DNA from: Haematobia irritans
Taxonomy: Eukaryota > Arthropoda > Insecta > Diptera > Muscidae
Direction of reading: 5' to 3'
Length of the DNA stretch: 64,000 nucleotides
Assembly: GCF_050003625.1 (NCBI RefSeq)
Contig: NC_134399.1
Coordinates: 106,246,615 to 106,310,614, forward strand
Position numbers and translations under genes: made by a program. Numbering within the stretch: position 1 is the first letter of the stretch; each line of letters begins with the position of its first letter. The notes under the pieces were generated by a model. That model was not told the origin of the DNA and made no database searches. It worked only from the letters and a program-made list of their open reading frames with translations. Below, one piece after another: positions 45,022-54,446 of this stretch.

Positions 45022-45540
45022 AAAAAAGGATTAGTGATGTAATATGAAAAATAAGAAAAATGTGAAATTAATGAAAACAATATTTTGAAAAAATATATTA
45101 AAGAAAAGAATAATATTAATATTGAAACAAAAAAAGGACTAGTGAAGTGACATAAAAAAATAAGAAAAATGTTAAATTAATAATTAAAAAAGAACAGTTA
45201 TGATGAAAACAATATTTTGAAAAAATATATTAAAGAAAAGAATAATATTAATATTAAAACAAAAAAAAGAAAAAGGACTAGTGAATTCACATGAAAAATA
45301 AGAGGAATGTTAAATTAATAATTAAAAAAGAAGAGTTATAATGAAAACAATATTTTGAAAAAATATATTAAAGAAAATAATAATATTAATATTAAAACAA
45401 AAAAAAAGAAAAAGGATTAGTGAAATCACATGAAAAATAAGAAAAATGTTAAATTAATAATTGAAAAAGAACAGTTATAATGAAACAATATTTTGAAAAA
45501 ATATATTAAGGAAAAAAAAATAATATTAATATTAAAACAA
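45022..45540 (+). repeat. Leader tandem repeats, four units of about 108-140 bp
   Basis: GGA(T/C)TAGTGA begins units near 45027, 45135, 45275 and 45414. Each has GAAAAATGTTAAATTAATAA, AACAATATTTTGAAAAAATA and TAATATTAATATT. The repeats lie between the primer site and gag. They could affect packaging, translation or expression, but the sequence does not say which. Confidence 0.85.
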
Positions 45541-45618
45541 GAAAGGACATACCGCTTGATTGTGCAAAAATAAACACAATAAACTACAGACGGCAGCATT
45601 CAACATTCAGCAATCAAC

Positions 45619-45641
45619 ATGTTCCAGACATTTATAGTATT
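45619..45641 (+). other. Proposed env leader exon end and splice donor
   Basis: ATG at 45619 opens seven codons plus two bases, up to the donor dinucleotide GT at 45642 (TATT|GTAAGC). Without splicing the same ATG makes an 8-codon upstream ORF ending in TAA at 45643-45645. With the acceptor before 50307 the reading phase matches env, and the junction would give a short hydrophobic N terminus typical of a signal peptide. Spliced env RNA is established for errantiviruses; these exact sites are inferred. Confidence 0.65.
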
Positions 45642-45744
45642 GTAAGCATAATATATTTTCTATAAGTTATAATTTTTTTTTGTGCATTTAATAAAATTAA
45701 ATCTGATTTGATACATAAAATTTTGAACTGAAACAAACGCAAAA

Positions 45745-47160
45745 ATGTCCAATCCTAATAATTTAATCCGCCCTGCTGTCCTTTCCAATCCAACCCAAAA
45801 TCCCACTGCACCAGCACCTCCCGTTCAACCAGTACAGAATCTTACACCTGACATAATTGCCCGCATGGTACAAAACGTAATAGAGACGCAATTTCAGGGC
45901 CTATTACAGGCAAACTCTCAACAAAATTCGGACTTTGCAAATTTTTCGGACCAAACCATTGACCCTAACTTAAATAATAATATTTCAGACTTTGACAAAA
46001 TTCCGGATGTAGTTAAATGTTTGCGTGATTTCTCTGGAGATCCAGGAGAATTTAGCTCTTGGAAAAAAAGCGTGGATCGAATTCTTCAGATCTATGAACC
46101 CATTAGGGGTTCTCCTAAATATTATGGAATTTTAAATATTATACGTAACAAAATCGTCGGCAATGCGGACATTGCCCTTGAATCGTACAACACCCCATTA
46201 AACTGGAAAGCTATATCAAAGTGCCTAACGTTGCATTACGCTGATAAGAGAGATATCCGCACTTTGGAATATCAGATGATATCCTTAGTGCAAGGCAATC
46301 AAACTGTCCCAGAATTTTACGGACAGGTATATACTCAATTATCACTTATCTTAAATAAAATTGGTTGTATGGATTTACCGGATGAGTCGTTGAAGCTTTT
46401 CACACAATCATACCGAGACAAAGCACTCGATACGTTTATTCGAGGTCTTAATGGCGATTTATCGCGACTACTAGGTATGAAGGAACCAGCCGATTTGCCA
46501 CAGGCCTTGCACCTGTGCCTCAAGTTAGAAAATCAAAATTTTCGTTCTGATTATGCCAATAGAAGCAAAAATATTCCTAACGGAATTTTTAACCACCAAA
46601 GTAAAGGGCAAAAACCGAGGTTCCATCCACAAAAAAATCAAAACCAGCAACAATTTTACCCTCAATTAGCCCATATACCACATCCTAAGGTGCATTCCAA
46701 TAAGCACGATTATCAAGCACCATTGCAAAATAAACATGTACAGTACAATGGGAATAACTACCAGCAGAAATATTATCCTCCTCAACGACCAACAGCACCT
46801 AAACCCCAGCCAAGACCAGAGCCTATGGACGTGGATGAAAGTCTTCGGTCAAAGGGTATTAATTACATGAACCGACCCAAACAGAATAATTTCTATGGCA
46901 AGAGGCCACCACCGGCATCTTCCCGTCTCCCTATGAACAAGGTTCAAAGAAACTTCCATCTAGAGACTCATAATCATCCACCAGATGGAGCATATTATGG
47001 AGAACACCCACCGGAAGAAGACGAATGCGACAATTGCTCCGAAAATGGTAATTCGGACTACTCTCAGGATTATTACCAACAGATGTCTAATGAAGCACTT
47101 TACTTTGCGAACCAAGAAGAACAACTAACTGACACCAGCGATTTACATTTTTTAGGCTAA
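45745..47160 (+). CDS. gag: Gag polyprotein
   Basis: The 471-residue Gag starts in good context (CAAAAATGTCC). A Pro/Asn/Gln-rich N terminus (1-75) is followed by a capsid-like helical region (about residues 85-270: CLRDFSGDPGEFSSWKK, LEYQMISLVQGNQTVPEFY, FIRGLNGDLSRLLGMKEP). A basic, Gln/His/Pro-rich tail and an acidic C terminus follow. No CCHC zinc knuckle is present, as is usual for errantivirus Gag; the basic tail probably binds RNA. It would form the cytoplasmic particle. It is translated from unspliced RNA, with a -1 slip at its last codons leading to Pol. Confidence 0.93.
   Translation: MSNPNNLIRPAVLSNPTQNPTAPAPPVQPVQNLTPDIIARMVQNVIETQFQGLLQANSQQNSDFANFSDQTIDPNLNNNISDFDKIPDVVKCLRDFSGDPGEFSSWKKSVDRILQIYEPIRGSPKYYGILNIIRNKIVGNADIALESYNTPLNWKAISKCLTLHYADKRDIRTLEYQMISLVQGNQTVPEFYGQVYTQLSLILNKIGCMDLPDESLKLFTQSYRDKALDTFIRGLNGDLSRLLGMKEPADLPQALHLCLKLENQNFRSDYANRSKNIPNGIFNHQSKGQKPRFHPQKNQNQQQFYPQLAHIPHPKVHSNKHDYQAPLQNKHVQYNGNNYQQKYYPPQRPTAPKPQPRPEPMDVDESLRSKGINYMNRPKQNNFYGKRPPPASSRLPMNKVQRNFHLETHNHPPDGAYYGEHPPEEDECDNCSENGNSDYSQDYYQQMSNEALYFANQEEQLTDTSDLHFLG
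47148..47154 (+). promoter_or_regulatory. -1 ribosomal frameshift site T TTT TTA
   Basis: The heptamer is in the correct phase relative to gag (CA-T TTT TTA GGC TAA), two codons before the gag stop. Pol lies in the -1 frame, whose last stop is at 47130-47132, so slippage must occur within 47133-47160 and this is the only slippery heptamer I see there. HIV-1 uses the same heptamer. A downstream pairing element was not evaluated. Confidence 0.85.
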
Positions 47161-50100
47161 CTGATTCATCGTTACCTTATGTACGATGTAAAATAGAAAA
47201 TGGAAAAATTTTAAATATACTTATAGATACAGGGTCAACAAAGAATTACATTCAACCATTTCTCCCAAAAAAAGTTATACCAAATCAGAAAAATTTCTTT
47301 ACAAGATCAGTTGCCGGTGATATAGAAATCACCAGCCACACATTTCTTAATCTTTTCAATATTAGAGACAAAAATTTAAAATTTTACATCCTTCCAAACT
47401 TAAAATCTTTTCATGGGATTCTAGGCAATGACAGCTTAAAACAATTAGGAGCAGTTATTCATACCAGAGATAATTACATTTCGCTCGAAAACGGGGCTAA
47501 AATAAAAATTCACCAAATGAAGTCAGAAGCAATAAATCTGATTAAAATAAAGGATGACCATATGACAGACAAGCAGCGCAAAATAATTAGAGCACTAACA
47601 GAAAAAATACCTAACCTATTCGCAGAGCCCGATATGAAATTAACATATACAACTAAGGTAATAGGGGAAATTCGAACAAGGGACAATACACCAGTATACA
47701 CTCGATACTATCCTTACCCCATGGCTTTGAAATCTGAGGTAGAAAAGCAAATTCAAACGATGCTTAATGATGGTATAATAAGACCATCTCGCTCTCCGTA
47801 CAACTCACCGGTATGGATTGTACCAAAAAAGCCAGATTCAGCTGGTAATAAGCAGTATAGAGTTGTGACGGATTACAGAAAACTAAATGCGGTGACCATA
47901 GCGGATAAATATCCGATCCCGAATATTAGTGAAGTCCTTGCGCAGCTAGGAAATAATCAGTATTTCTCAGTACTCGATCTGAAGAGCGGATTCCATCAGA
48001 TCCCGTTAAAGGAATCTGATATAGAAAAAACAGCTTTTTCCATTAACAACGGAAAATACGAATACACAAGACTACCGTTTGGCTTAAAAAATGCCCCTTC
48101 AATTTTTCAGAGAGCACTTGATGATATATTACGCGAATGTATAGGAGTTTGTTGTTTCGTTTATATCGACGATATAATTGTTTTTAGTCGCAACGAGGAC
48201 GATCATGTCCACGATTTAGTCAAAGTTTTCAAAACACTTGAAAGTGCAAACATGAAAGTCCAATTGGACAAATGTCATTTCTTTAAAAATTCGGTTGAGT
48301 TTCTAGGATTCGTTATTTCTTCTGATGGAATAAAAACAAATCCAAAAAGGACAGAAGCTATTGCTAAAATTCCACAACCTAAAACATTAAAAGACTTAAG
48401 ATCATTTTTAGGTATGACAGGGTATTATCGTTGTTTCATTCAAGATTATGCGAAACTCGCTAAGCCCCTGACATCCCTTTTAAGAGGGGAGGAAGGACGC
48501 GTGTCCAAAAATAAATCCTCAAAAATTAAAATAAATTTAAATTCAGAAGCCATGTCAGCTTTTAACAAATTAAAATCAACTCTTGTTTCCGAAGATGTAG
48601 TGTTGGCATATCCAAATTATAATAAAGATTTTGAGTTAACTACAGATGCATCAAATTTCGCTCTTGGTGCAGTGCTTTCCCAAGAAAAAAAACCGATAGT
48701 TTTCATATCTAGAACGTTGAGCAGGACGGAAGAAAATTATGCCGCTAACGAGAAGGAAATGTTAGCTATTATATGGGCATTAGATTCTCTGAGAAATTAT
48801 CTATATGGTACTGCCAAAATAAAAATATTTACCGACCATCAACCACTTACTTACGCGTTAAGTAATAAAAATAACAACACTAAAATGAAACGTTGGAAAG
48901 CAATTTTAGAAGAATATAACTACGAGCTTCATTACAAACAAGGGAAAACTAATGTGGTAGCCGATGCGTTATCAAGAATTCCACCAGAGATAAATACGCT
49001 AACATCAAGTGAGCACAGCGATGAAAGCTCATCTCATTGTCTGATTTATTCGGTAGATGCACCGATTAACGCATTCAAAAATCAAATTTTTCTCAATCAA
49101 GGTCCAAATCAGTCATATGAATTTAAAATAGTTTTTCCAACATACCACAAACATATAGTAACAGAAGAATCGTATGATTCAGACAAATTGGTCAATATTT
49201 TAAAACGTTACCTAAACCCATCCGTTGTTAACTGCATTAAAACTGATGAACGCACTATGGGGAAAATTCAAGAGATATATCCCTTACATTTTAGAAGCTA
49301 CAAAGTAAGGTTTACTCAAATTCAAGTTGAAGACGTGACTAGCGAAGAAGAACAGGATAATATAATTTTGAGTACACATAATCGAGCTCACAGAAATGCT
49401 CGTGAAAATAAAATTCAGATAATCAGAAAATACTACTTTCCATCTATGAACAAAAAAGTGACTAAAGCAGTAAAGAATTGTGTGGTCTGCAAGGAAAACA
49501 AGTATGATCGTCATCCTGCTAAGCTGGAAATTCAACCAACTCCTATTCCGCAATTTCCTGGACAAATTGTCCACCTTGATATCTTTATTACAGATAAACA
49601 CTCTGTTCTGACAGCTATAGATAAGTTTTCCAAATTTGCTATAGCGAAGGTAATAAAATCAAGAGCTTCTGAAGATATTAAACAACCTTTGAGAGACATT
49701 CTCTTCTTTCTTATTCCCGAAACAATAGTTTTTGATAATGAAAAATCTTTTAGATCAGTTTCCATTAATCATATGATAGAGAATGAATTCGGCATTCAAG
49801 TTTATCGTACCCCACCTTATACAAGTTGTTCTAACGGACAAGTGGAACGTTTCCACTCGACACTTCAAGAGATCATGAGATGTCTCAAAACTGAGAAAGC
49901 CCACCGTACTTTTGAGGAATTATTAGAAAGATCAGTCAAGGAATATAATTTATCAGTTCATTCGACAACAAATAGGAAACCTGTTGAAGTTTTATTTGGC
50001 CGAAATGTCAGTAGCGATCCAGAGATGCTTGAAAATTCCCGAAAAGAGACAATACGTAAATTACAAGAAAAGCAAGTATCCGATCTCAGTTACCATAATA

Positions 50101-50279
50101 AGGAAAAGGAGCCGATGAAAACTTACTCGGAGGGTGATGTTATTTATGTCAGAATTGATAAGCGACGCGGAAATAAACTTACCCCGAAGTATAAAAGGGA
50201 AATAGTAGCTAGTAACCAAAACTCCACTGTTAAAACATTATCCGGAAGGACTGTTCATAAAAGACTTATCAAAACTTAA
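47154..50279 (+). CDS. pol: Pol polyprotein: protease, reverse transcriptase, RNase H, integrase
   Basis: Read by the -1 slip, Pol has 1041 residues; the first in-frame ATG at 47517 would miss the protease. Protease: LIDTGS with the Asp at residue 25 (about 47226) and GILGND further on. RT: LPFGLKNAPS and YIDD (about 48162-48173). RNase H: Asp in TTDAS, Glu in NEKEML, Asp in FTDHQP and ADALSR. Integrase: HNRAH and CVVC zinc-binding pairs, then the catalytic Asp (HLDIF), Asp (VFDNEKSF) and Glu (GQVERFH). All expected catalytic residues are present with no stop or frameshift. It copies genomic RNA into DNA and inserts it into the chromosome. Confidence 0.95.
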   Translation, partial: RLTDSSLPYVRCKIENGKILNILIDTGSTKNYIQPFLPKKVIPNQKNFFTRSVAGDIEITSHTFLNLFNIRDKNLKFYILPNLKSFHGILGNDSLKQLGAVIHTRDNYISLENGAKIKIHQMKSEAINLIKIKDDHMTDKQRKIIRALTEKIPNLFAEPDMKLTYTTKVIGEIRTRDNTPVYTRYYPYPMALKSEVEKQIQTMLNDGIIRPSRSPYNSPVWIVPKKPDSAGNKQYRVVTDYRKLNAVTIADKYPIPNISEVLAQLGNNQYFSVLDLKSGFHQIPLKESDIEKTAFSINNGKYEYTRLPFGLKNAPSIFQRALDDILRECIGVCCFVYIDDIIVFSRNEDDHVHDLVKVFKTLESANMKVQLDKCHFFKNSVEFLGFVISSDGIKTNPKRTEAIAKIPQPKTLKDLRSFLGMTGYYRCFIQDYAKLAKPLTSLLRGEEGRVSKNKSSKIKINLNSEAMSAFNKLKSTLVSEDVVLAYPNYNKDFELTTDASNFALGAVLSQEKKPIVFISRTLSRTEENYAANEKEMLAIIWALDSLRNYLYGTAKIKIFTDHQPLTYALSNKNNNTKMKRWKAILEEYNYELHYKQGKTNVVADALSRIPPEINTLTSSEHSDESSSHCLIYSVDAPINAFKNQIFLNQGPNQSYEFKIVFPTYHKHIVTEESYDSDKLVNILKRYLNPSVVNCIKTDERTMGKIQEIYPLHFRSYKVRFTQIQVEDVTSEEEQDNIILSTHNRAHRNARENKIQIIRKYYFPSMNKKVTKAVKNCVVCKENKYDRHPAKLEIQPTPIPQFPGQIVHLDIFITDKHSVLTAIDKFSKFAIAKVIKSRASEDIKQPLRDILFFLIPETIVFDNEKSFRSVSINHMIENEFGIQVYRTPPYTSCSNGQVERFHSTLQEIMRCLKTEKAHRTFEELLERSVKEYNLSVHSTTNRKPVEVLFGRNVSSDPEMLENSRKETIRKLQEKQVSDLSYHNKEKEPMKTYSEGDVIYVRIDKRRGNKLTPKYKREIVASNQNSTVKTLSGRTVHKRLIKT

Positions 50280-50292
50280 ATTTTGTATATCT

Positions 50293-50307
50293 TTTTTCTC
50301 TTTCAGA
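50293..50307 (+). other. Proposed env splice acceptor
   Basis: A pyrimidine tract (CTTTTTTCTCTTTCAG, 50291-50306) ends in AG just after the pol stop. The env frame is open across it without an ATG until 50455. Position and phase fit the spliced env messenger known in errantiviruses. Confidence 0.75.
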
Positions 50308-51897
50308 TCAATTATAATATTTTGTAAAGCAGAATTTCAAATTATTGACTACACATCTGCTCATGTTATAATAATTAATGATGGACAAAGTAAAGTCCAA
50401 GACGGAATCTTCAGAATAATTCATCCAATAGACATAAAGAAATATGACTCCTTTGTGACAGAGACAAAAGTATTCGTTGAACGACATATCCCTAAAACCA
50501 ATTCCTTTTTTCCTATCCTAAATGAAGAAATAATGCAAGCTCAGGATTTAATTCAAAGTATTGTTCCTCAGTATAATAATGATAAATACAATATAAATAA
50601 TAACTATGAAAATGGGGATATTAATAATGAAAAAAATAGTTATAAGAGAAATAAAAGATCATTCAACATAATTGGTACTGCATGGAAGTATATCGCTGGA
50701 ACTCCAGATCACGATGACTTCGAAATGCTAGAATATAATATAAATGAAATAAATCAAAATAACAATAAGCAAGTCGTTATTAACCAAGTGCTAAATGATA
50801 GACTAAATAATGTAACGAAAATAGTTAATGAAATTTCCAATGCGATAGGCAAAAACAACTATTTAAATACCGAAATAGTTTTAACTTTACAAAGTCGCAT
50901 AAGACTCATAAAAGAGCAGTTAATTAATATACATTATGCGATTCAATGGGCAAAGAGCGGAGTAATAAACTCCATTATTTTGGATAAATTAGAAGTTAAA
51001 TTAGCTTTGGAAAAATTAAGTAAAGAAAATATGCCCTTTGCAACAAATGAAGAGGCAATGGAATATGCCACAGTAAATGTTTTATATCGAAATTCAATCA
51101 TATTATATGTTATCAAAATTCCATTGACTAATGAAAAAATATATCAAAATTTGCTATTGTACCCCGTAAAGAAAAACAAAAAAATTGTAAAGTTGTCTTT
51201 CAATAATATAATAAAGAATTTAAATGAAATTTATGGACTAAAAAGTAATTGCTCAAAATATAATAATATTAAAATTTGTAGTAACAACCAACTACTAGAT
51301 TTAAGAAATAATACATGTATAAATAATATTATAAAAAGCTTATCGTCGTACTGCACTTATACCAACAGTCATCATGTCCCGTTAATCGAAAATATTTTCC
51401 CTGGAGTAATCCTGCTTAACGACTACAATGATACCATATACATCGATGAAGTTGCACATCATTTATCAGGCACGTTTTTGATAAAATTTTCAAATTCTAC
51501 AATAGCGGCACAGAACAAAATTTACCGCAACCTAGAAGCCCCACAAATAAAAACCATCCCTGCTGTATTGCAACCCACGCCATTAGAGAAGAACTTAGAA
51601 AATATTCTGACTATTGAGAGCCTGAGAGAATCATATCTTAATAACACCCACAGTATCAGAATATTAAGAACGGGAACAATTGTGAACGGAGTATCAATCA
51701 TGGCCTATTTAATAATCCTTGCAGTCTTGGGTTCCTGGATTCTTCACCTCTATAGAATCTCGCGAAGAAGAAGCATAGAATATTTAAATACACAGAATTC
51801 ATATTTACCGCCAGAGCCAGGAGCAATATTAACATATATCCAACCAACAAATAACATCTCATCAGCAGTTCGAATAAACAACATCCCATATTTCTGA
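50307..51897 (+). CDS. env: Envelope glycoprotein (errantivirus env, second exon)
   Basis: The frame is open from the acceptor to the stop at 51895-51897. From the first internal ATG (50455) it has 480 residues, but that start would lack a signal peptide, so the leader exon at 45619 is the better start. A furin-type RNKR site (residues 65-68 from that ATG) precedes a probable fusion-peptide segment (SFNIIGTAWKYIAG). Asn-linked glycosylation sites are many. A hydrophobic span near residues 410-432 should anchor the protein, followed by a basic cytoplasmic tail. This is the baculovirus-F-like Env architecture typical of the group. It could let particles leave and enter cells; function is not shown. 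No break is seen. Confidence 0.88.
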
Positions 51898-51936
51898 AGT
51901 AAAAAAAAAAAAAAACAATTGGGGACAATTGCAATT

Positions 51937-51947
51937 AAGAGGGGAGG
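51937..51947 (+). promoter_or_regulatory. Polypurine tract
   Basis: AAGAGGGGAGG lies immediately before the right LTR and is the expected primer for plus-strand synthesis. Confidence 0.9.
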
Positions 51948-52342
51948 AGTTAATACCCGACACCTTCTTAGTTGCCAAAAATATTTTAAAAGAGAATTGA
52001 AAGTAAATAAAATTTTATGCTGATGATATGTCTGTTGAATCAAGCGCGTGGAACTTCCGTTCCCATAAAACAGCAATGGTTAGCTGCAACGATTTCCCCG
52101 AATAAGATGAGGTGATCATTGCGAAACCCAACATAAGTTAGTTGCATTGGATTCCTGGAATTACATCAGGTGATCGTTGGCAAGTGCATAGTTTTAAGCA
52201 TTTATGAAATTGTAGAAATTATTTGAAGTTAGTTCTACTTTTGAGTTTAATCAATAAAGACGGAGTTCGCTCCGAATAAAAAATAAAAAGAAAAGATTGA
52301 TTCTTTTTTTTTTAAACAAAAATTAAACTTAAAAAGTTAATT
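51948..52342 (+). repeat. Right LTR, 395 bp
   Basis: Starts AGTTAATACCCGACACC and ends AAAAAGTTAATT. AATAAA is at 52253-52258. Differences from the left LTR include G/T after AATAAAATT, G/A after CTCCGAAT, C/T after GATTGAT and two T/A changes near the 3' end. Confidence 0.95.
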
Positions 52343-53470
52343 CGTGTACTCGAGTGTGTATTCTTTCGCAAATGGCTTAGTGTATGTACATGCTTACGGT
52401 TGTTACTCTTTTGCTCTCCATAAAGAAAAATAAAATCTCAGCGAAATTGTGGATTCTAACTCTCACCTTCATTATGCCAGCCAACAAATGGATACCTAAA
52501 TTTGGAGCATTGGATATTGTGTACATATATCCCTCTGTCTCTCTCTCACCGCTCTCATGCCGACAAACTAAATCTGTGAGTGAATTATATCCGCTTCCTC
52601 TCTTTACTCAACACATTATTGAGTATCCGGCTTCAAGTTCAGTTTTTACGTGTACACTGCGTATTCGGGTGTTAAATTATTTTAACCTTAACTGATTTTT
52701 TTCGTGTTTTATTTAATAATGTGCATAATTGAAATCTTTATATGTGTGTGCATGATTTGTTTATTCTCCTGAGAAAATGTATACGAAGCACGATCGGTAT
52801 TTTGCTCTTGTACAGTGCAGTCGGCATTTTCGCTAAATCCCTCTCGGTTATATGATTTTTATATGTGCTTTATTTATTTGCAAAGTTGGTGTCTATTCGA
52901 GAGTGCATAAATTTTGAAATACAAATCTGGAAAAATTGATGGATTATATCAGCTATTGGAGTTTTTATATTGCAAAAATTTTAAAATCGAGCATTTTCTA
53001 AGTGAGTAAGTTTGTTCTTTTTTTTTTAATTTCTTTGATGTGTTTTTATTAATATACCAGTTCATTATATCTAGTAGTATTAGAAAGCATATACTGGTAA
53101 GCTAATTCCATTTTTTCTTTTTGATATACTGCTATATTCATGTGTTAACATGACCACAGAGTTCGATTATCGATAATGAATTTGTCTCGGTTCTTTTTCT
53201 TATGCTTATTGTTTTTGTATGCTGACTCTCACTCTTATTGTGTTTACCAAAAACAAATGGGGATGTATGTGAGTTGATGAGAGGCAAATGAGCGAAACAC
53301 AGTCCCCACCAACAATGGTTTGTACGATGCATTTGATGTTTGCTTTTGGTTTTGTGTGTTTGCAAGACAAGCTGTAATCAATGCAGATTCTAAACTACAC
53401 TAAAATAATGTAGCGTATCACTAGGAGAAGAAAAAAACAAAAGTGGCATATGCGGAACATTTGTTTGAGG

Positions 53471-53945
53471 GCGGTAAGACAGTTTATTTCATTTACAGTA
53501 TAATATGGAGTCCATAATATGGTCATTTCATTTTTGTTTAATCTATAAACCACTTTTTGGTTGGATGGAATTTTTTACATTCTATTGTAACAGTTAACCT
53601 GAACTCTATGGCCAACGCGTGTATAAGAAAAATAATTGAATAGTTCTTGAGAAATTTAAGAAAATGTGTTAGAAATATTGAAGTTTTATTCACTTAACCC
53701 TTTCACTACCTATGTCCACCTAGGAGGACACAAAACTCTATTTCCCTTCCTAGTTTCGATTTATTTCTCGATGTTATTTTAAAGTAAAGACTTTAATCTA
53801 AATAAGCTACAAATATCTTCCATATTGGTGAGCTCTAAACTGCATTTTTATAAACTTCTTTAACAATAAACAAAAAATACGAAATTTTGAGTCCCTTTTT
53901 CTACTGTATGTTATGTCTCTAGTAAATGGACATTCATACAAAAAC
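53471..53945. other. Unassigned AT-rich DNA
   Basis: No gene or repeat from elsewhere in the window is recognised. CCTATGTCCACCTAGGAGGACA near 53709 holds a short palindrome (TGTCC-ACCTAGG-AGGACA, approximate). Confidence 0.35.
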
Positions 53946-54060
53946 TATATTGCTCTAAGACCCCATAAAGTATATATATTCTGGGTCGTGGTGAAATTCT
54001 GACTCGATCTAAGCATGTCCGTCCGTCCGTCTGTTGAAATCACGCGAACTTCCGAACGAA

Positions 54061-54408
54061 GGTTAGGTTAGGTTAGGTTATGTGGCAGCCCGATGTATCA
54101 GGCTCACTTAGACTATTCAGTCCATTGTGATACCACAGTGGTGAACTTCTCTCTTATCACTGAGTGCTGCCCGATTCCATGTTAAGCTCAATGACAAGGG
54201 ACCTCCTTTTTATAGCCGAGTCCGAACGGCGTTCCACATTCCAGTGAAACCACTTAGAGAAGCTTTGAAACCCTCAGAAATGTCACCAGCATTACTGAGG
54301 TGGGATAATCCACCGCTGAAAAACTTTTTAGTGTTCGGTCGTAGCAGGAATCGAACCCACGACCTTGTGTATGCAAGGCGGGCATGCTAACCATTGCACC
54401 ACGGTGGC
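54061..54408 (-). mobile_element. tRNA-derived SINE, near full length, 10-bp duplication
   Basis: On the minus strand it reads a head GCCACCGTGGTGCAATGGTT with B box GGTTCGATTCC, a body matching 13060-13340, and a tail of AACCTAACC repeats. TCCGAACGAA is duplicated at 54051-54060 and 54409-54418. Rejoining the flanks gives the TTCCGAACGAAACAAGC sequence of intact mini-me copies, confirming the boundaries. Confidence 0.93.
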
Positions 54409-54446
54409 TCCGAACGAAACAAGCTATCGACTTGAAACTTGGCACA

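Larger units (their letters stand above)
44432..52342 (+). mobile_element. Complete errantivirus (gypsy-group LTR retrotransposon with env)
   Basis: The 7.9-kb element has two LTRs, a Lys-type primer site, gag, pro-pol with RT, RNase H and integrase, env and a polypurine tract, all open. CGTG is duplicated at 44428-44431 and 52343-52346. The reconstructed target CGTGTA fits the YRYRYR preference with YRYR duplication known for gypsy-group elements. LTR identity near 98.7% indicates a fairly recent insertion. Gene order and env make it an insect errantivirus (Metaviridae), most like the 17.6/297 branch by gene style, though the branch is tentative. Confidence 0.95.
44085..53470 (-). repeat. 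GAB dispersed repeat, copy g (inverted), split by the errantivirus
   Basis: Bases 44085-44427 (TTTTTATCCAGCTGAGTTG, AGAAACCACTAGTTAGTTCGG) and 52347-53470 (TATTCTTTCGCAAATGGCTTA, TATACTGGTAAGCTAATTCC) are two halves of one reversed GAB copy. Removing the retrotransposon and one CGTG restores the TTCTATTGCGTGTACTCGA seen reversed near 25932. The repeat therefore predates the insertion. Confidence 0.85.

Noticed and set aside
47517..47519. ATG 47517 as the pol start
   Set aside because: Protease motifs lie upstream in the same open frame, reached by the -1 slip from gag.
50455..50457. ATG 50455 as the env start
   Set aside because: The frame continues upstream to a good splice acceptor, and starting here would leave no signal peptide before the cleavage site.
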